From assembly GCA_030407315.1 (NCBI GenBank), contig JALQPE010000469.1, positions 1-64,000 on the forward strand: a stretch of 64,000 nt of DNA. Reading direction: 5' to 3'. Origin of the DNA: Asparagopsis taxiformis (lineage: Eukaryota; Rhodophyta; Florideophyceae; Bonnemaisoniales; Bonnemaisoniaceae). Positions 30,730 through 40,787 of the stretch are shown here, piece after piece (the stretch's first letter is position 1; each line of letters begins with the position of its first letter). A model generated the notes under the pieces. That model was not told the DNA's origin, made no database searches, and saw only the letters and a list, made by a program, of their open reading frames with translations. The position numbers were made by a program, and so were the translations under genes.

Positions 30730-30870
30730 TTAGAATAATCCAATTCTTTGTCTTTTTTTCTGTCTTCTTAGTCTTATAATTTTTCGACCGCTTGCAGTTT
30801 TCATTCTAGCACGAAAACCGGATGTTTTAATTCGTTTTCTGTTTGTTCCTTGTAATGTACTTTTAGTCAT
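30730..30870 (-). CDS. rpl34: 50S ribosomal protein L34
   Basis: L34 is a very short basic large-subunit protein. The 46-residue product starts [13 protein letters not shown] and contains the diagnostic [16 protein letters not shown] core followed by an Arg/Lys-rich tail. It lies between ycf46 and ycf37. Confidence 0.93.
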   Translation of the reverse strand: MTKSTLQGTNRKRIKTSGFRARMKTASGRKIIRLRRQKKRQRIGLF

Positions 30871-30956
30871 ATTTTATTTTAATGATTCAATTGAAAATAT
30901 ATGATATGGTATTAATAGTATTTTAAATAATTTTTATACTAACATTATTATTATAT

Positions 30957-31499
30957 ATGTATAATTCATTCTTTGTATATGCTTCTTTATTTTTATCTAT
31001 GAGGACAAGTTTATTTTCCAGTGTATATTTATTGTTATTATTCTTATTTTTATTCCCTTTAGCTATTTTTATATCTTTTCAGTTATTTAGTGTGTTATAT
31101 AATTATGTAATCTTTAATCTTATATTGTCTATGAAAGAAAAACAATATAAGGATATTTTATTTTTAATTGATATTTATATTATTAGAAAGCAGTGGTTAG
31201 ATTGTATTTTATTTTTAGAATCTGAAATAAAAAAAGATTGTGATAATATAGATTACTATAATGCTTTGGGTTTTTGTTATTTTAGTCTTGAATTATATAG
31301 TTATTCTAAATTATATTATAGTCAGGCTTTGAGATTAGAGCCTTCTTCTATTCAAGTTTTAACTCAGCTAGGACAGATTTATTATCGTTTACAAGATTTT
31401 CAACAATCTCTTGATATGTATAATAGAGTTTTAGTTTTTGATCAATATAATAAGGATGCTATAAAGTATATAAGTATTTTAAATAAGCAGTCGGGATAG
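30957..31499 (+). CDS. ycf37: TPR protein Ycf37 (photosystem I assembly or stability)
   Basis: Ycf37 is a membrane-anchored tetratricopeptide protein that supports photosystem I assembly or stability in cyanobacteria. The 180-residue product has one or two hydrophobic segments at about 5-50 and TPR-like repeats from about residue 95. YYNALGFCYFSLELYSYSKLYY and LTQLGQIYYRLQDFQQSLDMYNRV are the clearest. Met15 is an alternative start. Its last three codons overlap the 3' end of trnP on the opposite strand. Confidence 0.85.
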   Translation: MYNSFFVYASLFLSMRTSLFSSVYLLLLFLFLFPLAIFISFQLFSVLYNYVIFNLILSMKEKQYKDILFLIDIYIIRKQWLDCILFLESEIKKDCDNIDYYNALGFCYFSLELYSYSKLYYSQALRLEPSSIQVLTQLGQIYYRLQDFQQSLDMYNRVLVFDQYNKDAIKYISILNKQSG

Positions 31500-31564
31500 C
31501 AGGATTTGAACCTGCGACATCCTGCTCCCAAAGCAGGCGCGCTACCAAACTGCGCTATATCCCG
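31491..31564 (-). tRNA. trnP(ugg): tRNA-Pro (TGG)
   Basis: This is a 74-nt cloverleaf with anticodon TGG in a TTTGGGA loop and discriminator A. The 3' end overlaps the end of ycf37 by 9 bases on the other strand. Confidence 0.94.
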
Positions 31565-31627
31565 TTATACCTAAGTAATTGTACATAAGATTATAGATAT
31601 TGTCTACTTTAATATGTGAAGCTTAAT

Positions 31628-32167
31628 TTAGCGAGGGTACCAAAACATTCCTTTGACTCCATCAGGATCAGTAATGAATCCTAAATTACGATAAAAATTA
31701 ATTACTTGTGGGTCTGCAAATAAAGTAATTGTATTAATGTCTTCATAGCGTAGTTGTTGTATAATTTGATCCATTAGAGCTTTTCCTAATCCTTTTCCTT
31801 GAAAGTCTGGATGTATTACTACATCCCAAATAGTTGCATTAAAAGCTTGATCAGATGTTGCTCTTGCAAAGCCAATTAAAATTTTTTGTTCTTCCTGTTT
31901 ATAGAATAATCCTATAATAAGAAAACTATGTTCTATCGCGGTTTTAACTTTTTTAAGTGGTCTGCGTACCCAACCTACTGTATCACATAACTTTTCTAAT
32001 TCATATAAATTAATATTTATATTCATACCAATATAAATATTAGTCAGTTGACCTTCATGATTTAAATGTTTAATTAATAAAATATCATCTTTGGTGCAGG
32101 TGGGTTTCATATTATTAGACCATTTAATAATTCTTGTATTTTTAAAAAATATATTCCAAAAATTCAT
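31628..32167 (-). CDS. ycf52: GNAT-family N-acetyltransferase Ycf52
   Basis: Ycf52 is a GCN5-related acetyltransferase; plant relatives (NSI/GNAT2) acetylate chloroplast proteins. The 179-residue product has the GNAT core with the acetyl-CoA binding signature [13 protein letters not shown] (about residues 118-130) and a C-terminal [16 protein letters not shown] motif. Substrates in red plastids are not known. Met17 is an alternative start. It diverges from psaF. Confidence 0.87.
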   Translation of the reverse strand: MNFWNIFFKNTRIIKWSNNMKPTCTKDDILLIKHLNHEGQLTNIYIGMNININLYELEKLCDTVGWVRRPLKKVKTAIEHSFLIIGLFYKQEEQKILIGFARATSDQAFNATIWDVVIHPDFQGKGLGKALMDQIIQQLRYEDINTITLFADPQVINFYRNLGFITDPDGVKGMFWYPR

Positions 32168-32386
32168 ATTATCACAATATTAATTTAATGTGCTCGTTAT
32201 ATATAGTACAACTATTTATATATATCAAGTTTTTAATATATTATTTATTTATATTTTCAATAAATGTTACTACATTAACAAAAATGTTATATTATCAATT
32301 ATCGTTTTATAATATGATGAACTATTCTGTTATCATGTAACTTGTCGTTATTATTTAGTGATTACTCAAAAAACGGAGATATCTTT

Positions 32387-32944
32387 GTGAGAAAAATAGC
32401 AGTTATATTATTTACGATGGTTTTATGTTTGTCTCTAAGTCCTTTTTATGTTTTTGCTGATGTCGCTGGTTTAACACCTTGTGATCAATCTGCAGTATTT
32501 GTTAAAAGGCAACAAAACAGTATAAAGAAACTTGAAGGACGTTTATCAAAATACGAACCGCAAACTCCTCCAGCGCTTGCAATAAAAAAACAAATAGAGC
32601 AGACAAATAAAAGATTTGATCGGTATGGCAAATCAGGTGTTTTATGTGGTAAAGATGGTTTACCTCATTTAATTGCTGATGGTCGTTGGAATCATGCAGG
32701 AGAGTTTGTATTTCCTGGTCTTTTATTTCTTTATATTACTGGCTGGATTGGATGGGTTGGTAGAGGTTATCTACAAGCTGTTTCTATCTCAAATAAGCCT
32801 ACAGAAAAAGAGATTATTATTGATGTGCCTTTAGCTCTGAAATTTTCTTTGTCTGCTTTTACATGGCCATTAGCGGCTATACAAGAGTTCACAAGTGGTA
32901 AATTATTAGCAGCTGATGAAGATATTACAGTCTCACCTCGTTAA
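32387..32944 (+). CDS. psaF: Photosystem I subunit III (PsaF)
   Basis: PsaF docks plastocyanin or cytochrome c6 on the lumenal side of photosystem I. The 185-residue precursor begins with a lumenal signal peptide (basic RK, a hydrophobic core, cleavage after VFA) and a mature start DVAGLTPC. It has the lysine-rich docking helix (about 40-75) and one membrane helix near [15 protein letters not shown] chose the GTG at 32387 because GGAG at 32375-32378 sits 8 bases upstream and it gives the proper signal peptide; upstream frame residues do not fit. psaJ follows. Confidence 0.96.
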   Translation: MRKIAVILFTMVLCLSLSPFYVFADVAGLTPCDQSAVFVKRQQNSIKKLEGRLSKYEPQTPPALAIKKQIEQTNKRFDRYGKSGVLCGKDGLPHLIADGRWNHAGEFVFPGLLFLYITGWIGWVGRGYLQAVSISNKPTEKEIIIDVPLALKFSLSAFTWPLAAIQEFTSGKLLAADEDITVSPR

Positions 32945-32985
32945 TGGGATTATATTGATATTATTTAACATTAGGATGAAATTAT

Positions 32986-33114
32986 ATGGATAACAATTTG
33001 ATGAAATATTTATCTACTATTCCAGTTGTAGGTGCAATCTGGATTACTTTTACAGCAGGTTTTGTTATAGAAATAAATCGTTTTTTTCCGGATATCTTAT
33101 TTTTTTCTTTTTAG
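32986..33114 (+). CDS. psaJ: Photosystem I subunit IX (PsaJ)
   Basis: PsaJ is a one-helix photosystem I subunit that stabilises PsaF. The 42-residue product [15 protein letters not shown]... has a single hydrophobic segment and the conserved [11 protein letters not shown] end. It lies 41 bases after psaF, so they are one transcript, closed by the following hairpin. Confidence 0.96.
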   Translation: MDNNLMKYLSTIPVVGAIWITFTAGFVIEINRFFPDILFFSF

Positions 33115-33155
33115 TATGATTTCCTTATAAATTATCTACATTATCTTATCTTTTG

Positions 33156-33188
33156 AAGCAAGCTATATATACTATAAGCTTGCTTTTA
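33156..33188 (+). terminator. Terminator after psaF-psaJ
   Basis: Stem AAGCAAGCT (33156-33164) pairs with AGCTTGCTT (33177-33185) and is followed by TTT. It lies about 40 bases after the psaJ stop. Confidence 0.65.
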
Positions 33189-33257
33189 TCGCCTTAGTAA
33201 TCTTTATTTTGTTAATATACAATTTGTGTATACTAATGAGTTTATCAATTAAAAATT

Positions 33258-33743
33258 ATGAGTTTAGTAAGTCAAATTATTGTTAATGCAGATAATGAGT
33301 TAAGATATCCTACAATTGGTGAATTACAATCAATTCAAACTTATTTACAAACAGGTGAAAAAAGGATTCAAGTTAGTTGCTTATTAAGAGATAAGGAGCA
33401 AGAAATTATTCAAAAAGCCAGTAAAGCAATATTTCAAATACATCCTGAATATATTGCTCCAGGAGGTAATGCAGAAGGAGCTCGGAAAAGATCTTTATGT
33501 TTGCGTGATTATGGTTGGTATCTGCGTTTAATTACTTATGGTATTTTAGCTGGTGATAAGGAATCAATTGAAAAAATAGGTGTGATTGGTGTTAGAGAAA
33601 TGTATAATTCTTTAGGTGTGCCTATTTTAGGTATGATAGATGGTATTGAATGTTTAAAGAAAGCTTCATTAGATGTTCTTTTAGAAGATGATTTTGTTAT
33701 TGTGGCTCCATATTTTGATTTTATTGTTCAAGGTATGTCTTGA
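33258..33743 (+). CDS. apcD: Allophycocyanin alpha-B / gamma chain (ApcD)
   Basis: ApcD is a phycobilisome core terminal emitter that passes energy mostly toward photosystem I. The 161-residue product begins [19 protein letters not shown]. It has the conserved bilin-binding Cys in [14 protein letters not shown] near residue 81, and [11 protein letters not shown] at the end. Length is complete. Its presence shows a phycobilisome-containing plastid, consistent with red algae. Confidence 0.95.
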   Translation: MSLVSQIIVNADNELRYPTIGELQSIQTYLQTGEKRIQVSCLLRDKEQEIIQKASKAIFQIHPEYIAPGGNAEGARKRSLCLRDYGWYLRLITYGILAGDKESIEKIGVIGVREMYNSLGVPILGMIDGIECLKKASLDVLLEDDFVIVAPYFDFIVQGMS

Positions 33744-33803
33744 TAGGTATATAAATTTAGATTGTAGTTGTTTGGTTATATATATAATGATATAATATAA
33801 TTA

Positions 33804-33895
33804 CACTCGGAAATTTTTATAAGTAATAGCTGAAAGTTGTCAGGACTGGAAAGTAGCAGCAATAAAGCTTAATTACATAGTTAAATTTTCCGGGT
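33804..33895 (+). ncRNA. ffs: Signal recognition particle RNA (4.5S type)
   Basis: A roughly 92-nt hairpin RNA. Near the centre it has the SRP domain IV signature GTCAGGACTGGAAAGTAGCAGC with the GGAA tetraloop that binds Ffh/cpSRP54. The ends ACTCGGAAA and TTTTCCGGGT pair. A plastid SRP RNA is known in red algae but lost in flowering plants. Ends are approximate. It lies between apcD and fabH with an AT-rich promoter region upstream. Confidence 0.88.
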
Positions 33896-34075
33896 TTTGT
33901 TATTTGATCTTATATATTATGTGATTTTCTATATTAAATTATCGTAGTTAACAAACATTATTTTTTGAGATATAGAATTTATTGATTATTAATAAATAAA
34001 ATGAAAATGCTACATATTTTAGATATTTGATTAATAATATTAATTTTTATAATTCACCTGAATTTTAATAGTGAC

Positions 34076-35092
34076 ATGAAACCAAGTATTATGCAAGGAG
34101 CTCGTATTCTTGCTACAGGCTCTGCTGTTCCTGATAATTGCATCAGTAATCAGACAATTAGTAATATTGTCGATACATCGAATGAATGGATTGTAACTCG
34201 CACAGGTATAAAAGAACGAAGAGTTTTAATAGGCCATGATAAATCTTTAATAGACCTTGCAGCTATAGCTGCAATGCGTGCTTTAGATAAAAGCTCTATG
34301 GATCCATCAAAAATTGATTTAATTATATTAGCTACTTCCAGTCCAAATGATTTATTTGGTAGTGCTAGTCAGCTTCAGGATAAGATAGGTGCTATAAATG
34401 CAGTTGCATTTGATTTAACAGCAGCTTGTTCTGGATTTGTTTTAGCTTTAGTGACAGCTACTCAATTTATTCAGAATGGAAGTTATACTAATATACTTGT
34501 AGTAGGAGCAGATGTTTTGTCTAAATGGACAGATTGGTCTGATCGTAGTACATGTATTTTATTTGGAGATGGAGCAGGCGCTGCTATTTTACAAGCTTGT
34601 CCATCAAATGAAAATGGAATTCTAGGTTTTCAATTAGATACAAATGGTAGTCAGGCTAAGCAGTTATCTATAGCTTATGAAGAAGAAAATCAGAAGTTAC
34701 TCAAAGATTCTGAATTACCAATTGTACAAGGCTCGTTTAAATATATTACTATGAATGGTAAAGAAGTATATAAATTTGCTGTTTCAGAGGTACCTACTAG
34801 TATTTTAAAATGTTTAGATTTATTATCTTTATCTTCTCAAGATGTAGATTGGCTACTTTTACATCAAGCAAATGAACGTATTTTACATGCTGTAGCAGAT
34901 AGATTGTCTATAAGTTCTAGTAAGTTGATTTCTAATCTGAGTAAATATGGGAATACATCTGCAGCATCAATTCCTTTAGCTTTAGATGAGGCTTTACAGA
35001 AAGGTCTAATTAAAGTAGATGATATTATTGTAATTTCTGGTTTTGGTGCTGGTTTAACATGGGGTACAGTAGTTATTCAATGGAAATGTTAA
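34076..35092 (+). CDS. fabH: 3-oxoacyl-ACP synthase III (FabH)
   Basis: FabH starts fatty acid synthesis by condensing acetyl-CoA with malonyl-ACP in the stroma. The 338-residue product carries the catalytic triad region: Cys in AACSGF (about 117), His in LLHQANERI (about 260), and Asn in YGNTSAAS (about 290). It has a full-length thiolase fold and begins [16 protein letters not shown]. Met6 is a possible alternative start. accD, 400 bases downstream, makes malonyl-CoA, so both supply the same pathway. Confidence 0.96.
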   Translation: MKPSIMQGARILATGSAVPDNCISNQTISNIVDTSNEWIVTRTGIKERRVLIGHDKSLIDLAAIAAMRALDKSSMDPSKIDLIILATSSPNDLFGSASQLQDKIGAINAVAFDLTAACSGFVLALVTATQFIQNGSYTNILVVGADVLSKWTDWSDRSTCILFGDGAGAAILQACPSNENGILGFQLDTNGSQAKQLSIAYEEENQKLLKDSELPIVQGSFKYITMNGKEVYKFAVSEVPTSILKCLDLLSLSSQDVDWLLLHQANERILHAVADRLSISSSKLISNLSKYGNTSAASIPLALDEALQKGLIKVDDIIVISGFGAGLTWGTVVIQWKC

Positions 35093-35250
35093 TAAGAAGA
35101 AAAGAAAAAAGAAATATAATCTATATATGTATTAGAATATAATAAGAATTAAAGGTTAGTACTTATACTATTTGTATTACTTATTTTTCAAATTTGTTTA
35201 TTTAATTCATTTATTCATTTGTGCGTATTAAAATCTAAGGAAAATAACTG

Positions 35251-35370
35251 ATGACTTCATCTCTATCTAGTTTTTTAAATAGTTTAGTTTTGGGTGCTTT
35301 GATAGTAGTAATACCAATTACATTAGCTTTATTATTTGTAAGTCAGAAAGACAAAACTTTAAGAAATTAA
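35251..35370 (+). CDS. psbX: Photosystem II protein PsbX
   Basis: PsbX is a one-helix photosystem II subunit near the QB channel. The 39-residue product begins [20 protein letters not shown] and has one membrane helix ending in [11 protein letters not shown]. An AAGGA ribosome-binding motif lies about 10 bases upstream. Confidence 0.95.
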   Translation: MTSSLSSFLNSLVLGALIVVIPITLALLFVSQKDKTLRN

Positions 35371-35386
35371 TGTAAATATTATTCGT

Positions 35387-35439
35387 GGAGATCACATGGA
35401 TTGTTTGAATTTAGTTGATGTTAGATTTGTGTGATCTCC
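35387..35439. repeat. 10-bp inverted repeat between psbX and accD
   Basis: Arms GGAGATCACA (35387-35396) and TGTGATCTCC (35430-35439) flank a 33-nt loop. It may be the psbX 3' stabiliser or terminator; no T run follows on the plus strand. Confidence 0.45.
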
Positions 35440-35492
35440 TTAAAGTATTATTAATAAATATTCTTGCAAAAATAAGTAAATAGTAATAAAAA

Positions 35493-36365
35493 ATGTCTTT
35501 ATTTGAATGGTTAGTTGCTAAACGTAGTTTGTCTTCAACAAAGAAAAAAATTAAAACCACATGTTTACAAGTACCAGATGGTTTGTGGGTTAAGTGTGAT
35601 AAATGTGGTTTACTTATGTATTACAAAGCACTTAATAAAAATTTTAAAGTTTGTCCTCAATGTGGTCATCATTTTCCAACTTCTAGTCAAGATAGAATTC
35701 AACATATTTTGGATATTAATAGTTGGTTGCCTATTAATGTTAATTTAGCCTCTACAGACCCATTAGGTTTTTGTGATCAAAAGCGTTATGGTAGACGATT
35801 ACAAGATATGAGGAGTAAAACAGGTTTATATGATGCTGTACAAACAGGTTTAGGAACTATAGAGGGGACCCAAATAGCTTTAGGAATTATGGATTTTAGA
35901 TTTATGGGTGGCAGCATGGGTTCTGTAGTAGGAGAAAAGCTTACAAGACTTATTGAAGTCGCTACAGAAAAGCGTTTACCTGTTATTATTTTATGTGCTT
36001 CTGGTGGTGCAAGAATGCAAGAGGGTATGTTAAGCTTAATGCAAATGGCTAAAGTTTCTTCTGCTTTATATAAGCATCAAGCTAAAGGCTTACTTTATGT
36101 TCCCATTCTAACATCACCAACTACAGGTGGAGTAACAGCAAGTTTTGCTATGCTTGGTGATATAATTATTGCTGAACCTAATGCATTAATTGCTTTTGCA
36201 GGTAGACGAGTTATTGAACAAACGATTAGAGAAGATTTACCGGATAATTTTCAAACTTCTGAATATTTATTTAAACATGGTTTTATTGATTTAATTGTAC
36301 CTCGTACAAATTTAAAACCTATGTTATCTCAAATTCTTTCATTATATTCAATTCCATGTAAATAA
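35493..36365 (+). CDS. accD: Acetyl-CoA carboxylase carboxyltransferase beta subunit
   Basis: AccD transfers the carboxyl group from biotin carrier protein to acetyl-CoA, making malonyl-CoA for fatty acids. The 290-residue product has an N-terminal zinc ribbon with Cys35, Cys38, Cys54 and Cys57, and the crotonase-fold carboxyltransferase domain with [20 protein letters not shown] and [12 protein letters not shown]. Length is close to bacterial AccD, without the long plant insertions. It follows fabH and psbX. Confidence 0.96.
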   Translation: MSLFEWLVAKRSLSSTKKKIKTTCLQVPDGLWVKCDKCGLLMYYKALNKNFKVCPQCGHHFPTSSQDRIQHILDINSWLPINVNLASTDPLGFCDQKRYGRRLQDMRSKTGLYDAVQTGLGTIEGTQIALGIMDFRFMGGSMGSVVGEKLTRLIEVATEKRLPVIILCASGGARMQEGMLSLMQMAKVSSALYKHQAKGLLYVPILTSPTTGGVTASFAMLGDIIIAEPNALIAFAGRRVIEQTIREDLPDNFQTSEYLFKHGFIDLIVPRTNLKPMLSQILSLYSIPCK

Positions 36366-36596
36366 ATTGTGAATTTATATCTATTTATTAAGAAAATTTG
36401 AATAAAGATATTTGGTTTAAAAGTCGAATTAAAATAATGATAATGGAATACTGTACTTCTATTATCATAAAAATTTTTAATTAAATTATACTCTAGCGGT
36501 TAACATAGATATATATTATTAGAAGATACCTAAGTATATAAGCAGTTTTTCATTTCATTATTAATATTAGTAACGTATAGAGGTATAAAGTATATA

Positions 36597-37091
36597 ATGA
36601 TGTTTAAAAAGAATATGTCACTATTTTTAACTGTCTTAACATTATTTTTGTCTATATTATCAATTCCTGTGTATGCAATAGAATTAGATGAAGCAACAAG
36701 AACAGTGCAATTAGAAGAATCAGGTAAAACAATTGTATTAACACCTGAGCAAGTAAAAAGAGGAAAGCGTTTATTTAATAATGCTTGTGCTCAATGTCAT
36801 AATGGCGGGATTACAAAAACAAATCCTAATATTGGTTTAGAGCCAGAATCATTAAGTTTAGCTACACCTGCTAGAGATAGTATTAATGGTTTAATTGATT
36901 ATATGAAGGAGCCTACTAGTTATGATGGAGAAACTTTGATATCAGAATTACATCCTAGTATTAAAAGTGCAGAGATTTTTCCAAAAATGCGTAATTTAAC
37001 TGATGATGATTTATTCTCCATTGCTGGACATATTCTTATACAGCCAAAGGTTGTTGCTGAAAAATGGGGAGGAGGTAAAATTTACTATTAA
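36597..37091 (+). CDS. psbV: Cytochrome c550 (PsbV)
   Basis: PsbV is an extrinsic lumenal heme protein that stabilises the oxygen-evolving complex. The 164-residue precursor has a signal peptide ending near VYA (about 27). The covalent heme site is CAQCH (about 65-69), and the second axial His lies in ISELHPSIKSAEIF. It ends WGGGKIYY. Met2 is also possible as start. The heme would be attached by the system II factors ccdA and ccs1 encoded at 48 kb. Confidence 0.96.
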   Translation: MMFKKNMSLFLTVLTLFLSILSIPVYAIELDEATRTVQLEESGKTIVLTPEQVKRGKRLFNNACAQCHNGGITKTNPNIGLEPESLSLATPARDSINGLIDYMKEPTSYDGETLISELHPSIKSAEIFPKMRNLTDDDLFSIAGHILIQPKVVAEKWGGGKIYY

Positions 37092-37227
37092 GTTTATATT
37101 ATTGATATAATAATAGAATTTTATTCTAGATAATATAGTTAGTAACTTTTAAGTTTTATATTAAAAAAATAACATATAATATTTATTAAAACTATATTTT
37201 ATATTTTTAAGTTTGGAGAATTTTTGA

Positions 37228-37560
37228 ATGAAAGTACTATTTATAGTGTTAATGATGTGTTGTAGTATATTTGGTTTAGGTAATACTAAAGCTACATTTG
37301 CAGCAGATTTAGAGTTAGGTGAGCAAATTTTCACAGCTAACTGTGCAGCATGTCATGCTGGTGGTAATAATCTTATTATGCCAGAAAAGACATTACAAAA
37401 GGAAGTCTTAGAAAAAAATGGTATGAATACCGTTACTGCAATTACTAATCAAGTAACAAACGGTAAAAATGCTATGCCAGCATTTAGTGGTCGCTTAGCA
37501 GAAGAAGAGATTGATAATGTTGCTAATTATGTTTTAGATAAATGTGAGCAAGGTTGGTAA
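37228..37560 (+). CDS. petJ: Cytochrome c6 (PetJ)
   Basis: Cytochrome c6 carries electrons in the lumen from cytochrome b6f to photosystem I. The 110-residue precursor has a signal peptide (about 1-25, ending FAA), mature start DLELGEQIF, heme site CAACH, and the axial Met in NAMPAF. It follows psbV, another c-type cytochrome, in the same direction and is closed by a likely terminator. Confidence 0.96.
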   Translation: MKVLFIVLMMCCSIFGLGNTKATFAADLELGEQIFTANCAACHAGGNNLIMPEKTLQKEVLEKNGMNTVTAITNQVTNGKNAMPAFSGRLAEEEIDNVANYVLDKCEQGW

Positions 37561-37590
37561 ATTCAAATAAATATAGTTATTTAGTTTAAA

Positions 37591-37635
37591 AAAATTAATA
37601 GATAAAAACATTATGTTTCTATCTACTAATTTTTT
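37591..37635 (+). terminator. Terminator after petJ
   Basis: A near-perfect 20-bp stem (37591-37610 with 37614-37633), interrupted by two A-C mismatches, ends in a T run. It lies 30 bases after the petJ stop. Confidence 0.6.
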
Positions 37636-37718
37636 ATCTATATTTATAAGAGGATTTTTATAGATACAATTATTTAATATTAGTTTCGTTTATATAAAAT
37701 ATATATTTCAGTAACATA

Positions 37719-38903
37719 ATGACTTATAATCTTTATCCATCTATTTTATTGTTGGAAGATGGTATACAATATAATGGCTGGTCTTTTTCTGTTCTTAATA
37801 ATTCTATTGGAGAAGTAGTCTTTAATACTGGTATGACGGGTTATCAAGAGGTTATGACAGATCCTAGCTATTTGGGGCAAATAGTTGCATTCACGTATCC
37901 AGAGCTTGGTAATACGGGTTTTAATGATGAAGATTATGAATCTAAACATATACAGGTTAGTGGAATAATTGCAAAAAATATCTGTCGTCATCCTAGCAAT
38001 TGGAGAAAACAGGTTTCTTTATCACATTATTTATTGCAACATAATATACCTCATATTTTTGGTATAGATACGAGAGCACTTTCGAAATACTTACGTATAA
38101 GAGGAGTGATGAAAGGTGGTATTTTTTATAATAACTTAAATTTTTCTGTATCTTCATATATAGAGCAAATTAAGTATGCCCCATCAATTAAAGGTCTAGA
38201 TTTAGTTAGTCAAGCTACTATTTCAAGTGTGTATAAGATAAATCCATCTCAGTCTAATTTTTCTTTAAAGTCATATTCTTATTTATCATATAAAACAGAT
38301 AATAATTTAGGTAAAAATTTAAATGTTGTTGTTATCGATTTAGGAGTTAAGTATAATATTTTGTCCCGATTGTTAAATTATGGTTGTAATTTATATATAC
38401 TGCCAGCTATGAGTACTTATTTTGACATTTTATCTTATAAACCAGATGGAATTTTATTGTCTAATGGTCCTGGTGATCCTTCAGTAGTTACTTATATGAT
38501 AAAAACTATCAGAATGTTAGTTAACTTAACTAATATACCTATTTTTGGTATATGTATGGGACATCAGTTATTGAGTTTAGCTTTAGGTGGTAAAACATTT
38601 AAGTTAAAATTTGGCCATAGAGGTTTAAATCATCCGTCTGGTACATATAAAAAAGTTGAAATTACTAGTCAAAATCATGGATTTGTTGTTTCTTCAAAGT
38701 CTTTTTCTGAGGATGTTTGTTCTATTACTCATTTTAATTTAAATGATTCAACTGTAGCAGGTATTATTCATGAATCAAAGCCATTATTTTCAGTGCAATA
38801 TCATCCAGAAGCAAGTCCTGGACCACATGATTCTGAATATTTATTTATGCATTTTGTTCAGGTGATGAAAGATATAAAGTTTCAGGTTGTTGATCAAGAG
38901 TAA
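37719..38903 (+). CDS. carA: Carbamoyl phosphate synthase small chain
   Basis: CarA is the glutaminase subunit that feeds ammonia to CarB for carbamoyl phosphate, used in arginine and pyrimidine synthesis. The 394-residue product has the N-terminal CarA domain with NTGMTGYQEVMTDPSY and a class I glutamine amidotransferase domain with nucleophile Cys in IFGICMGHQLL and the catalytic His-Glu in QYHPEASPGP. No carB is in this window; in red algae it is nuclear. Its 3' end overlaps ycf53 by 10 bases on the opposite strand. Confidence 0.96.
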   Translation: MTYNLYPSILLLEDGIQYNGWSFSVLNNSIGEVVFNTGMTGYQEVMTDPSYLGQIVAFTYPELGNTGFNDEDYESKHIQVSGIIAKNICRHPSNWRKQVSLSHYLLQHNIPHIFGIDTRALSKYLRIRGVMKGGIFYNNLNFSVSSYIEQIKYAPSIKGLDLVSQATISSVYKINPSQSNFSLKSYSYLSYKTDNNLGKNLNVVVIDLGVKYNILSRLLNYGCNLYILPAMSTYFDILSYKPDGILLSNGPGDPSVVTYMIKTIRMLVNLTNIPIFGICMGHQLLSLALGGKTFKLKFGHRGLNHPSGTYKKVEITSQNHGFVVSSKSFSEDVCSITHFNLNDSTVAGIIHESKPLFSVQYHPEASPGPHDSEYLFMHFVQVMKDIKFQVVDQE

Positions 38904-39625
38904 ATCTTTTGATTCCATGCTATATGTTTAAATAATGCAACAAGTACTTGTGTACCTCTTAATTGATTAAATAAAGGTAAATGTCCTACAGGTGCGTTAA
39001 TATGCCATATAAATTCGTTTGGGTATCGACATAGTACACCTTGTTTTTTCCAGCCTATTTTATTCCATAGTTTTTCCCAGTTACCATTATAAGATAGCCA
39101 TATTTTTCTTTGAATAGAAAAACCAAATTTACCTCTTGAGTAAATACGCCATAAAATATCAATTATCTCTAAATCCTGTACAGGTAAGTTTGCAATATCA
39201 GTAAAGTAGAGCCATTGTCGATGATTCTCTGTTAATCCTGCTAATTTACATAACTGAGATTGTGTTAATTTATCAGCTTCTTGGAATTTTTGAGATATTA
39301 AAAGAGTTTGTAATGGTTGATACTCAAGATTTAAAGGATGTTTTAAATTAATCAATCCATGTTGAAAATGTTGTTCCATTTTTTTGCGAATAATTTCTAA
39401 TTGTGTCTTGTTTAAAATTTCAAATAAAATACCATCTAATAGTTTGAGCTCATTTATTTTAATGTTTTTTCGTTCAATTAAAATATTGAGTAAAATTTCT
39501 TGTCCTTCTTCTCCCGTTTCTGCTATTTGTTGGATGAGTTCTAATTGTTTGTTTGCATTTATGTGATTAGCATTTTGAATAATATTTTCTAGTTCATCTA
39601 AATCTTCTTGTAGTTTCTTATTCAT
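38894..39625 (-). CDS. ycf53: GUN4-like tetrapyrrole-binding protein Ycf53
   Basis: GUN4 binds porphyrins and stimulates Mg-chelatase in chlorophyll synthesis. The 243-residue product has a helical N-terminal region (about 1-95) and a C-terminal GUN4 domain with LQTLLISQKFQEADKLT, IDILWRIYSRGKFGFSIQ and APVGHLPLFNQLRG. A chelatase subunit, chlI, is encoded at 53 kb. It converges with carA with a 10-base overlap. Confidence 0.92.
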   Translation of the reverse strand: MNKKLQEDLDELENIIQNANHINANKQLELIQQIAETGEEGQEILLNILIERKNIKINELKLLDGILFEILNKTQLEIIRKKMEQHFQHGLINLKHPLNLEYQPLQTLLISQKFQEADKLTQSQLCKLAGLTENHRQWLYFTDIANLPVQDLEIIDILWRIYSRGKFGFSIQRKIWLSYNGNWEKLWNKIGWKKQGVLCRYPNEFIWHINAPVGHLPLFNQLRGTQVLVALFKHIAWNQKIYS

Positions 39626-39680
39626 AGGTAAAAAAAATATTTTATAAGGTAAGTATACTTGTTTTTATAACATCAAACAA

Positions 39681-40652
39681 TTATTCATTTCTATTGTTTA
39701 AACTAATTACAATAGTACGAATAAAAAAAATAAGAGTGTTTCCAACAATTTTAATTAATATGTATAAAAGAATTTTGCCTAGAATTGATAGAAATTGTGC
39801 TAGTTTAGGATATAAAATATCTTGTATTTCTAATATAAGAAGAAATATCCGTTTCAATTTTGATAATTTATATATATCATCGAGTCTAGAGGTATAGATA
39901 TATTTGCATATTATACCTTGTGAACTTAAAAGCCATACTTTATATCGGGCATTATAAATAGCTTTAGGTTGGTTAATATATTTATATATTAGATTTTGTA
40001 AAATTAAATTATTTCTTAATAGTACAATTGATCTAATTGAAATATATGAAGAATGACATAATCTATTTTCAATTAAAAAATTTATAGTTTGTGATAGTGA
40101 TTGTAGGTTTTCTATTAATTGGATAATAGCCAAATTTCCAATTTGAATTATTAAATTCTCAAGAAGTATAGAAACATGGGCTTGTGGAGTCTTCGTATTT
40201 TCAAATGCAAAAAGTGTATTATTTATGTAATTAGACCCAAATATTAAATAAATTAAAAGATTTTCGAGTAGTAGTCTATGTTCAAAAAATAAAATGTTTA
40301 TATAGTATGATGAATATTTATAGTTGGTTATTTTTGTTTTTGTTTGTTTATTTAAGAAAAAATTTGTTAAAGATCTATCGATTAAATCACATAGAATTTT
40401 ATGATTTAATAAGTTAATATTTTCTATATTTAAATTTAGTTCTATGATATCTAAAATTAATATCTCTATTTCTTGTAATATAGTAATAAATAATTTACTT
40501 TTATGGTAACTATCAATTATATCTATTGGTAGAATATCTTTTGTTTTATTCTGTAATAAACTGTATGAGAATTTATATTTGGTATATGAGAATAAAGATG
40601 CAACAGCATTATTCAATTCAAAACTTTGTTGTTTAGGCCAATATTTGATCAT
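39681..40652 (-). CDS. ycf55: Conserved plastid protein Ycf55
   Basis: Ycf55 is a red-plastid and cyanobacterial family of unknown function. The 323-residue product begins MIKYWPKQQSFELNNAVASL and is strongly Ile/Leu-rich. A likely membrane segment is near the C-terminus (about 290-312). No catalytic motif is recognisable. It lies downstream of ycf53's start in the same orientation. Assignment rests on the N-terminal pattern and length. Confidence 0.75.
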   Translation of the reverse strand: MIKYWPKQQSFELNNAVASLFSYTKYKFSYSLLQNKTKDILPIDIIDSYHKSKLFITILQEIEILILDIIELNLNIENINLLNHKILCDLIDRSLTNFFLNKQTKTKITNYKYSSYYINILFFEHRLLLENLLIYLIFGSNYINNTLFAFENTKTPQAHVSILLENLIIQIGNLAIIQLIENLQSLSQTINFLIENRLCHSSYISIRSIVLLRNNLILQNLIYKYINQPKAIYNARYKVWLLSSQGIICKYIYTSRLDDIYKLSKLKRIFLLILEIQDILYPKLAQFLSILGKILLYILIKIVGNTLIFFIRTIVISLNNRNE

Positions 40653-40787
40653 AAATTATATTGTTAAGGTTAATTTATTCCATATATTAAATATGAGTGA
40701 GTTGTTATATATTTATTAAACTGTTGATATATGATAATCTATAATAAATAGAAATATCATTTAGTAGTGAAAATTATTTATAACAGT

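Noticed and set aside
39384..39897. Two plus-strand ORFs of 60 and 67 codons
   Set aside because: They are antisense to ycf53 and ycf55 and lack any signature.
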